A stretch of 13,222 nt of DNA from NCBI GenBank assembly GCA_023444445.1, contig JAEXMK010000140.1:1-13222 (forward strand), written 5' to 3'. This stretch comes from Pseudomonadota bacterium (GTDB lineage Bacteria; Pseudomonadota; Alphaproteobacteria; Rhizobiales; Rhizobiaceae). A program made the translations under genes and the position numbers. Positions 7,326 through 13,222 of this stretch are shown piece by piece. The notes under the pieces are model-generated. The model ran no database searches and was not told the DNA's origin. It saw only the letters and a list, made by a program, of their open reading frames with translations. Positions within the stretch are counted from its first letter, which is position 1; each line of letters begins with the position of its first letter.

Positions 7326-8990
7326 TCAGCCGTGTTGCGGATGATCCATCGATTTCGAGACGAGAAGCACGGGAACAAGCCCTGCCATGATGATGATGAT
7401 CGCCGGCACGGCGGCATCCTGCACCCGGGAACGGGATGCATCTTCATAAACCAGGGTAGCCAGCGTGTTGAAACCAAAAGGCCGCAGCAAAATCGTGGCC
7501 GGCAATTCCTTCATGGATTCGATCAGGACCAGAAGAAAGGCGGTCAGCGCCGCCGGCCGCATATTCGGCAACAGCACCTTGAACAGTGTCTGTGCACGGT
7601 TGCGCCCAAGTGTGCGCGAGGCCATGTCGATGTGCGGCGAGAGTTTCTGGAACCCCGCATCGAGCGTGCCTTCCGCCATGGTCATGAAACGCACCGCATG
7701 GGCATAGATGATGGCAAACGCCGTGCCTGACAGCAGCAGCCCGCTGGAAAATCCGAAATGGGAACGGATGAATCCGTCAACGCCATTGTCGAGACTTGCC
7801 AGGGGAATGAGCACGCCGATGGCAAGCACGGTGCCCGGCACGCCATAACCCATGGAGCCGAAACGCGATGCCACTTTTGAGATGCGCGAGCGCTCCGTGC
7901 GGATGGCATAAGAAAACACGAAAGCGGCAATCAGTGTCACGAAGGCAGCGGTCAGCGAGACTTCGAGGCTGTGCCCGAGCGCTTTCAAAAGCTTGGGTTG
8001 AAACAGTGCATCCAGCCTTTTTGCAGCGTAACCGCCCAGCACGATGACGGGAATGAAGAAACCGCTCGCCACCGGAAGGAAACAGAACAGGCTCGCGCAC
8101 CAGCGCCGCCAGCCGGCAAGCGCCTTCAGCCGATGACGCTGGGCCATGCTTGTCGCCTTGGGTGCGCCAAAGCGCTGTTTCTCCCGGGCATTGCGTTCGA
8201 TGACGATCAGCGCCCCAACAATGATCAGAATGACGGCGGCGATCTGGGTCGCATTGGCGAGATTGCCGCGATTGAGCCAGGTCTCGTAGATGGTGAAGGT
8301 GAGTGTCTGGACGCCGAGATATTCGACCGCGCCGATATCGTTCAGCGTCTCCATCAAGACGAGTGATAGGCCGATGGCGATCGCCGGCCGCGCCATTGGC
8401 AATTGCACGGCGAAGAATACACTCAGCGGTCTTGCGCCAAGCGTGCGGGCCGCTTCGGCGGCAAACCGCCCCTGCATCGAAAAGGCGGCGCGGGCCGAGA
8501 GATAGACGTAAGGATAGAGCACCGAACTCAGGACGGTCACCGCACCGCCGAGTGAACGGATATCCGGAAACCAGTAATCCCGAATGCTGTGGTAACCGAA
8601 GGCTGCCCGAAGGGCGCTTTGCACCGGCCCGGTGAAATCCAAAAACTCACCGGATGCATAGGCCGCCAGATAGGACGGAATAGCAAGCGGCAGCACAAGT
8701 GCCGCGGACAGGAGCCGCCGCAGCGGAAATTCGAAGGTGGTGACAAGCCAGGCGCAGACTATCCCGAAGAAGGCCGTCGTCGCGGCTGTTAGCCCCAGCA
8801 ACATGAAGGTACGAAACCCGGCGCGTGGCAGAACATTGGCAAGAAGATGCTGCCACCCTTCCGTGCTGCCGGTCAGCGCCAGCCAGAAGATTGCCAGAAT
8901 GGGCATGGCTGCAATGGCTGCGATAATGACCGCCGCGATGGGCAATATCGATACGCGTCTTGTCGCTGTTGGGGAAGTGGTCATTGGCAT
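7326..8990 (-). CDS. Double-domain ABC permease, ferric-iron type (FbpB/AfuB-like)
   Basis: This is an inner-membrane permease in which two transport domains are fused in one chain, the design of ferric-iron (FbpB/SfuB) and thiamine (ThiP) importers. The 554 residues have about twelve membrane segments in two halves. The first half has EAARTLGARPLSVFFAVQLP (179-198), the second MASRTLGRNRAQTLFKVLLP (456-475), the two EAA loops that dock on an ATPase. LVLMETLNDIGAVEYLG (210-226) and LVLIESMKELPATILLRPFG (487-506) are the matching post-loop segments; this pattern, with NDIGAVEYLG, favours an iron rather than a thiamine transporter. Start ATG at 8990 has CAGG 5 nt upstream; a second ATG two codons later is possible. 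No ATPase or periplasmic iron-binding protein is in the window, so partners must be elsewhere. It lies 79 bp after the kinase gene on the same strand and may share its transcript. Substrate is unproven. Confidence 0.88.
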   Translation of the reverse strand: MPMTTSPTATRRVSILPIAAVIIAAIAAMPILAIFWLALTGSTEGWQHLLANVLPRAGFRTFMLLGLTAATTAFFGIVCAWLVTTFEFPLRRLLSAALVLPLAIPSYLAAYASGEFLDFTGPVQSALRAAFGYHSIRDYWFPDIRSLGGAVTVLSSVLYPYVYLSARAAFSMQGRFAAEAARTLGARPLSVFFAVQLPMARPAIAIGLSLVLMETLNDIGAVEYLGVQTLTFTIYETWLNRGNLANATQIAAVILIIVGALIVIERNAREKQRFGAPKATSMAQRHRLKALAGWRRWCASLFCFLPVASGFFIPVIVLGGYAAKRLDALFQPKLLKALGHSLEVSLTAAFVTLIAAFVFSYAIRTERSRISKVASRFGSMGYGVPGTVLAIGVLIPLASLDNGVDGFIRSHFGFSSGLLLSGTAFAIIYAHAVRFMTMAEGTLDAGFQKLSPHIDMASRTLGRNRAQTLFKVLLPNMRPAALTAFLLVLIESMKELPATILLRPFGFNTLATLVYEDASRSRVQDAAVPAIIIIMAGLVPVLLVSKSMDHPQHG

Positions 8991-9069
8991 GCGGGCCTGC
9001 TGTCTTGCAAAAGGCTTGGTCGACTGATCCTTCAGCCGGCGGCTTCCGCATTGCTACGCCCGCATGCCC

Positions 9070-12000
9070 TTAGTTGGCAAGAACCCGCTGTGACGGAAAG
9101 GTGATTTCCACCAGCGTGCCTTCATTCGGCGTTGATGTAATCGAGAAATTCGCACGGTTGGCGTCGACCATGGCTTTCGTCAGCGGCAGGCCAAGCCCCG
9201 TGCCGTCACCGCGCACGCGCTTGCCGGACGATGCCACCTGCCGAAACGGCTTCATGGCCTGCTCCAGTTCCGCCCGCGTCATGCCGATGCCGGTGTCGCG
9301 AATACGCAGCGACACGCTGCCATTTGCCTCATAGGCGGTCGAAACGACGATCTGCCCGCCGGATGGCGTGAAGCGGATGGCGTTCGACAGGATGTTCAGC
9401 ACGATCTGCTTGATCGAGCGAAGGTCGGCGACGATCTGCGGCACGGATTGCGCCAGCGCCGTGCGGATGATGACGCGCTGATTGTTGGCCTGCGGCTGCA
9501 CCAGCGACACCGCTTCGGCCACCGTCTCGTTCAGCGGCACGGCGATGAAATCGACATCCATCTGCCCGGCCTCGATCTTGGAAATATCGAGGAGATCATT
9601 GACGATATCGAGCACGTGCCGGCCCGAACGGCCAATATCATTGGCATATTCCACATAACGCGGATTGCCGATCGGCCCGAAACGTTCGGTCGCCATCATG
9701 TCGGAGAAACCGATGATGGCGTTGAGCGGCGTGCGGATTTCATGGCTGACGCGCGCAAGGAAGTCCGTCTTGTGCGCATTGGCGGTTTCCGCCGCCCGCT
9801 TGGCGTTGCGCAACTCTTCTTCCGTGCGCTTCCACTGGGTAATATCGCGGATGACGGCGCAATAGCCATGCGAGGATTTGAGCCGCCCAATGGTCATGAA
9901 CAGCGGCAGAAAACCGCCGGATGCCTCGCGCCCGATCACCTCGCGGCCGTCATTCAGCACGCTGGCAACACCATTATTGGCAAGTCCGGAAAGATAATCC
10001 AGCACGGCGCGCTGGCTCTCATGGGCAAAGAGCGTCACGAAGGGCTTGCCAGCGATTTCGCCATTGTCATAGTTGAACAGCGCGCTGGCCGACCGGTTGA
10101 GCGAGCGGATTTCTCCCTCATCGCCCAGAAGCACCACGCCATCGGTGGCTGTTTCCAGAATGGAATGCAGCTCTTCCATTTCGCCCTGCAACAGGGAGAG
10201 GCTGCCTGCCTCCGCATTTTCCGCGGTGTTTTCATTGGCCGCCGTCACCGCCGCCGGCTTTTCTTCCAGCGGAACCAGCGACAGCATCAGCGCCTTCGTC
10301 TCTTCCCAGCGGATGGACTGAAGCCGCGCCTTGACCGGAATGATGTCGTTCTCAGCGCTGACGACGACCATGCCGCCCTCATTGTCAGGCATGTTCTCCA
10401 GTTCCTGCCGCTGCAGCAGTGCTTCCAGCCCGCCGACCTCTTCCAGCTCGGCCAAAGAAGTATAGCCCGTCAGCCGCAGGAAATCGGGATTGGCGTGGAT
10501 CAGCCTGTCACCGGCATGCACCAGAAGCGCCACCGGCATCTGATCCAGCGTCTCGGCCGTCAGCGCACTGGCAGCGCGCACTGGCGGGCTCACCATGGAA
10601 GCGGCAACGTCGGCAACCGGCTGCTCGTCGGTGGTGGCCACCTGTTTGTCTTCAGAAGCGGTGTCTGCGGTGGGCGTTCGAACGAGCGCAGGCTGTTCAC
10701 CGCGAACATAATCGGCGAAGAGATCGTCTTCTTCTGCCGGTTCCGTTGTCTCTGCGTCGTCGCCCATTTCGGAGGAGGCGCTTTCGGTGGTCTCCGCAGC
10801 GATGTCTTGCTGGATATGCTGAACGACTGGCTCGGCCGAAATCTCTTCAGCATCCGCCTCGCGGTTTTCCTCCGATGCCGTTTCCGATGGCGCGAGCGCA
10901 CGGCCGATTTCGCGGAAGGCGGCCTGCTCGCCTGCGGTCAACCCCTCGCGGGAGCGCGAGCGGCGCTCCTCCAGATGGACGACCTTGTCGAAATTGGAGG
11001 TCTCGGGCGCGGCCACTGGCGATTCGAGTTCCGGCGAGATCTCGTCATTGAGCTGTTCTTCCGCAGACAGCTCGTCTGTGACATCGACGACTGCAACCGG
11101 TTCATCAGCCAGCAACGAGTGAGGTTCGTCGTCCGTCTCCTCGTCTTCATCGATAAAGGCCAGCAATTCATGGCTTTCATCTTCGACTGTCGGCTGCGGC
11201 AAAATCTCTGCCGGATCAGCCTCTTTGCCATGCAGGAAGGTCAGTCCCGTGGCATGCGGGTCTTCGGTGGCATCGGCGAGACGAACGATGCCGAAACCAC
11301 GGAAACCGTCGAATTCGCGTGCACGCGTGTAAGTTGGCAGGGCCGCCAGATCGATCGGCACCATCATCGAGGTGCCTTCCACCGGCCAGTATATCGTCTT
11401 GCCCGACCAGGTGTCGCGCCGGCCGAGAAGCTCGCGGATCTTGCCGTCAGGATCGAGATTGAAGAGGGCTGCGACATCGGCAAAGCCCATGCCTTCCACG
11501 GCGGCCGCCTTGGCGCCCACGGCTTCTGCAAATTCGTGCGAAATCGAGCTGAAACGCCCTTCGGCATCGATTTTCCAGACGAAGCGGGAGGCGCGTGCAC
11601 CGGCATTGAAGACGAAGGGCCGCGCCTCTTCGGCCACGTCCACGTTTGCCGGGGTCGCCTTTTCCTCTTCTGCTGCCGAATCCGCTTCTGCCGCCGGGGT
11701 CTCCGCAATTTCTTCGTCGGTAACCGCGCTTTCGGTAGCAGGAGCCACTTCGGCATCGCTTTCCGCGACTGTCAGCTCGATCGAGGGGGCCGCGACTTCA
11801 TCGGCGTCGAGCTCGAAGAGATCCGCAATGTCGTCGGTCATCGCCATATCAGCGGCGGCATCCGCATCCCGCACGGGAAGCTCTGCCGCTACGTCCGCAA
11901 GGCTCTCCGGCATGGGCGGAACATTGTCCTCACCCGGTTCGGCTGCCACGTCCTCTTCGGAATCAGATGGCAGTTCCAGCACCTCTTCGACGTCCTCGAT

Positions 12001-12849
12001 ACCGGCAACGGCATCGAGCACGGAATCGAAAGAGGCGGTCGCCGTGACAACAGGCGCCGTCTCCGCAACCGGCAGGACTGGCTCGGCGGCGGCCGGGATT
12101 TCCTGCGGCCTGTCTTCGGCAAACCCCTTGTCTTCAGTAAACCCCTTGTTCTCGGTATAACCGTTGACGGGGTCGAGCGTCCCGAGCGCGGTTTCGACAA
12201 CGAACATCAGGTTCAGTTCGGGCGATGTCGTGATCTGACCTGTGGCGGCGGGCAGATAACCCTTGCCTGTTGGCACCGGGCGTTTGACGAGATGACCGGA
12301 CTGACCGGCGGCCATTTCGACGAGCGTACGAGCGGTGTGCGGCGTGATGCCGAGCGACGAAAAGCCTGACGAGGCGACAATGATCTCATTGTCGCCATTC
12401 AGAACCGCCATATGAATATCCGGATCGTCAAACCCTTCGATCATGCGCCGGGCGCATTCTGCCACATCGGGCGCGGCCTGATCGGTGAGAGCGGAAAACA
12501 GGATGGCAGGATGGCCGGGTTCCGCCTCGATGATGTCCGCGCGCGCGGTGACGGCAAGGCTGCGGAAACCCGAAGTGATGCGAATGGTAAACGGCAGGCC
12601 GTCACCGGCTTTCGAAAGCCGGGCCGCCGTGGCCGCAAATTGCCGGAAGGTCACATCCTGGCGTTTGGGGCCTTGCTCCAGAAAATCGTAAACCATCGGC
12701 GTGCCGAACAGCGCCGCGCCACGCCCATTGGCCCAGAGAACATTTTGAAGGTCGAGCGAAAACAGCGCCATGGCCTCACCGCGCCCGAAACCTTCACGCA
12801 CCCGTTCATGCACTGCTATATCGATAAAGGGATACTGGACGGCGGGCAT
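9070..12849 (-). CDS. pdhS1: PdhS-family PAS sensor histidine kinase (PdhS1/CbrA-like)
   Basis: This is a cytosolic histidine kinase of the PleC/DivJ/PdhS group, which set the phosphorylation of DivK and PleD and thereby CtrA activity, division and surface behaviour. The 1259 residues have no membrane segment. Order: an N-terminal sensory region (about 1-220) that looks like two degenerate PAS-like units; a long acidic Ala/Glu-rich linker (about 225-405); PAS (about 410-510); a second acidic linker (about 515-755); PAS (about 760-850); PAS (about 890-1005) ending VIRDITQWKRTEEEL; and the HisKA/HATPase core. The H-box is SHEIRTPLNAIIGFSDMM with H1036, followed by E1037 and T1040 (HExxT, the phosphatase-competent form). 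The N-box has N1156, the G1 box DTGIGM has D1185, and GTGLGL is near 1215-1220. All are intact. The gene name rests on family features plus remembered gene order (A. fabrum pdhS1, S. meliloti cbrA). Only a weak TAGG precedes the ATG. The promoter region carries a CtrA box. Confidence 0.9.
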   Translation of the reverse strand: MPAVQYPFIDIAVHERVREGFGRGEAMALFSLDLQNVLWANGRGAALFGTPMVYDFLEQGPKRQDVTFRQFAATAARLSKAGDGLPFTIRITSGFRSLAVTARADIIEAEPGHPAILFSALTDQAAPDVAECARRMIEGFDDPDIHMAVLNGDNEIIVASSGFSSLGITPHTARTLVEMAAGQSGHLVKRPVPTGKGYLPAATGQITTSPELNLMFVVETALGTLDPVNGYTENKGFTEDKGFAEDRPQEIPAAAEPVLPVAETAPVVTATASFDSVLDAVAGIEDVEEVLELPSDSEEDVAAEPGEDNVPPMPESLADVAAELPVRDADAAADMAMTDDIADLFELDADEVAAPSIELTVAESDAEVAPATESAVTDEEIAETPAAEADSAAEEEKATPANVDVAEEARPFVFNAGARASRFVWKIDAEGRFSSISHEFAEAVGAKAAAVEGMGFADVAALFNLDPDGKIRELLGRRDTWSGKTIYWPVEGTSMMVPIDLAALPTYTRAREFDGFRGFGIVRLADATEDPHATGLTFLHGKEADPAEILPQPTVEDESHELLAFIDEDEETDDEPHSLLADEPVAVVDVTDELSAEEQLNDEISPELESPVAAPETSNFDKVVHLEERRSRSREGLTAGEQAAFREIGRALAPSETASEENREADAEEISAEPVVQHIQQDIAAETTESASSEMGDDAETTEPAEEDDLFADYVRGEQPALVRTPTADTASEDKQVATTDEQPVADVAASMVSPPVRAASALTAETLDQMPVALLVHAGDRLIHANPDFLRLTGYTSLAELEEVGGLEALLQRQELENMPDNEGGMVVVSAENDIIPVKARLQSIRWEETKALMLSLVPLEEKPAAVTAANENTAENAEAGSLSLLQGEMEELHSILETATDGVVLLGDEGEIRSLNRSASALFNYDNGEIAGKPFVTLFAHESQRAVLDYLSGLANNGVASVLNDGREVIGREASGGFLPLFMTIGRLKSSHGYCAVIRDITQWKRTEEELRNAKRAAETANAHKTDFLARVSHEIRTPLNAIIGFSDMMATERFGPIGNPRYVEYANDIGRSGRHVLDIVNDLLDISKIEAGQMDVDFIAVPLNETVAEAVSLVQPQANNQRVIIRTALAQSVPQIVADLRSIKQIVLNILSNAIRFTPSGGQIVVSTAYEANGSVSLRIRDTGIGMTRAELEQAMKPFRQVASSGKRVRGDGTGLGLPLTKAMVDANRANFSITSTPNEGTLVEITFPSQRVLAN
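12121..12156 (-). repeat. 18-bp tandem repeat, two copies, inside the kinase linker
   Basis: The plus strand reads AAACCCCTTGTCTTCAGT (12121-12138) then AAACCCCTTGTTCTCGGT (12139-12156), 14 of 18 positions identical. In the kinase frame this gives TENKGF-TEDKGF, followed by the decayed unit AEDRPQ, at about residues 232-249. It is an in-frame repeat in an acidic linker, likely variable in copy number between strains. Confidence 0.75.
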
Positions 12850-12910
12850 GTCGAAACCTATTCTGGCACTACCGGACCTGGCGGGCTTTTGGCTTCCTCA
12901 TGAAACGCAA

Positions 12911-12939
12911 AACGTAAACTCGCCAAGGCATCACGTTAA
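12911..12939 (-). promoter_or_regulatory. Candidate CtrA-dependent promoter of the kinase gene
   Basis: On the minus strand TTAACG (12939-12934), which is the proximal half of the CtrA box, is followed after 17 bp by TACGTT (12916-12911). The match to the -10 consensus is poor, as is usual for promoters that need CtrA. Transcription would start near 12904, about 55 nt before the ATG. Element positions are seen; function is inferred. Confidence 0.3.
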
Positions 12940-12950
12940 CAGAATTTTAA
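12936..12950. promoter_or_regulatory. CtrA-type box TTAA-N7-TTAA upstream of the kinase
   Basis: TTAACAGAATTTTAA is an exact full CtrA site, 87 bp upstream of the kinase start codon. The kinase family acts in the pathway that controls CtrA, so a site here suggests feedback. Binding is inferred from the consensus only; the orientation relative to the promoter suits activation. Confidence 0.55.
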
Positions 12951-13062
12951 ATAACTTCCCAGCGTCGTTGGGTCCACCGCTGACGTCATGAATCGCCAAA
13001 TAGAGTTAACATCAACAGTCTCCCGGCTGGGGGCTCGGCGACGTGGCCCATTTGAAAAGCGC

Positions 13063-13132
13063 TTGCCTTTCGCAGCCTTTTTTCGCAAAATTCGAAGAGG
13101 CACTTGCAAATGGGGGAAACACCTTTTATGTC
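13063..13132 (+). promoter_or_regulatory. Candidate promoter region of tRNA-His
   Basis: Two pairings with 17-bp spacing are possible: TTGCCT (13063-13068) with CAAAAT (13086-13091), and TTGCAA (13104-13109, within CTTGCA) with TATGTC (13127-13132). The second would start transcription about 25 nt before the tRNA. I cannot decide between them. Confidence 0.35.
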
Positions 13133-13141
13133 ACCCCCCGT

Positions 13142-13158
13142 GACGCCGCTTCGGCGTT
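13142..13158 (+). other. Hairpin in the tRNA-His leader
   Basis: ACGCCG (13143-13148) and CGGCGT (13152-13157) pair perfectly around CTT, extended by a G-T wobble, ending 7 nt before the mature tRNA 5' end. It could be a recognition aid for 5' processing. A terminator is unlikely because only TTTC follows and no gene ends upstream on this strand. Confidence 0.45.
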
Positions 13159-13164
13159 TCATGT

Positions 13165-13222
13165 GCGGTTGTAGCTCAGTTGGTTAGAGCGCAGGTTTGT
13201 GGCACCTGAGGTCGGTGGTTCG
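13165..13222 (+). tRNA. tRNA-His (GTG anticodon), 3' end cut by the window
   Basis: This tRNA decodes CAC and CAT. The 5' acceptor strand is GCGGTTG (13165-13171), then T8-A9 and the D-arm GCTCAGTTGGTTAGAGC. The anticodon stem CAGGT (13192-13196) pairs with ACCTG (13204-13208) around the loop TTGTGGC, with anticodon GTG at 13199-13201. The T-arm begins GGTGGTTCG at 13214 and the window ends at about position 57. The base before position 1 is T, not the G(-1) that marks tRNA-His in most bacteria. Loss of an encoded G(-1) is known for a large alphaproteobacterial group with an altered histidyl-tRNA synthetase, which supports the taxonomic placement. About 19 bases are missing. Confidence 0.95.

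Larger units (their letters stand above)
12850..13164. promoter_or_regulatory. Divergent control region between the kinase gene and tRNA-His
   Basis: No protein gene is seen in these 315 bp. On the kinase side there are a CtrA box (12936-12950), a lone GTTAAC half-site (13005-13010), a GAATC (GANTC, CcrM target) at 12990-12994 and a TGACGTCA palindrome (12981-12988). On the tRNA side are candidate promoters and a leader hairpin, annotated separately. Confidence 0.6.

Noticed and set aside
9448..12369. A 973-codon open reading frame antisense to the kinase
   Set aside because: It is the mirror of GC-rich kinase codons: the translation is Arg/His/Gly-rich, has no recognisable domain, and the kinase on the other strand has all its motifs intact.

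Overview
The window looks like chromosomal DNA from a Rhizobiaceae alphaproteobacterium, most likely Agrobacterium (A. tumefaciens/fabrum group). Evidence seen in the sequence: GC-rich codon use, a PleC/DivJ-type PAS kinase of the PdhS/CbrA family, a tRNA-His gene without an encoded G at position -1 (an alphaproteobacterial trait), and two perfect CtrA-type boxes (TTAA-N7-TTAA). From memory, not checked, the gene order aceA / fatty-acyl regulator / potFGHI / iron-type permease / PAS kinase matches the A. fabrum C58 region ending in pdhS1 (Atu0614). It also resembles the S. meliloti region that carries aceA, potFGHI and cbrA. I see no insertion sequence, phage gene, CRISPR array or foreign-looking block.

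Layout. Positions 1-1120 (minus) hold the N-terminal 373 codons of isocitrate lyase, cut by the window edge. Across a 255-bp divergent intergenic region is an XRE/ScfR-family regulator (1376-2791, plus), which probably senses short-chain acyl-CoA and is placed to control aceA and itself. Positions 2944-7017 (plus) encode a complete polyamine ABC importer: periplasmic binding protein, a 9-bp hairpin, ATPase and two permeases. The convergent gap 7018-7325 contains a CtrA box, a strong intrinsic terminator and possibly a small RNA. On the minus strand follow an FbpB-type double-domain permease (7326-8990) without its own ATPase or binding protein, and a 1259-residue cytosolic PAS histidine kinase (9070-12849). 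The last 370 bp hold the kinase promoter with a second CtrA box and a GANTC site, and then a divergent tRNA-His (GTG) cut by the window end.

How the parts fit. Isocitrate lyase and its neighbour regulator form a carbon-switch module for growth on acetate or fatty acids. PotFGHI brings in putrescine-like polyamines. The kinase belongs to the DivK/PleD-CtrA cell-cycle phosphorelay, so a CtrA box in its promoter suggests a feedback loop. The most unusual signal is the other CtrA box. It lies between two convergent genes, where no protein-coding gene can use it, and points at a terminator about 120 nt downstream, which suggests an undescribed cell-cycle-controlled small RNA.
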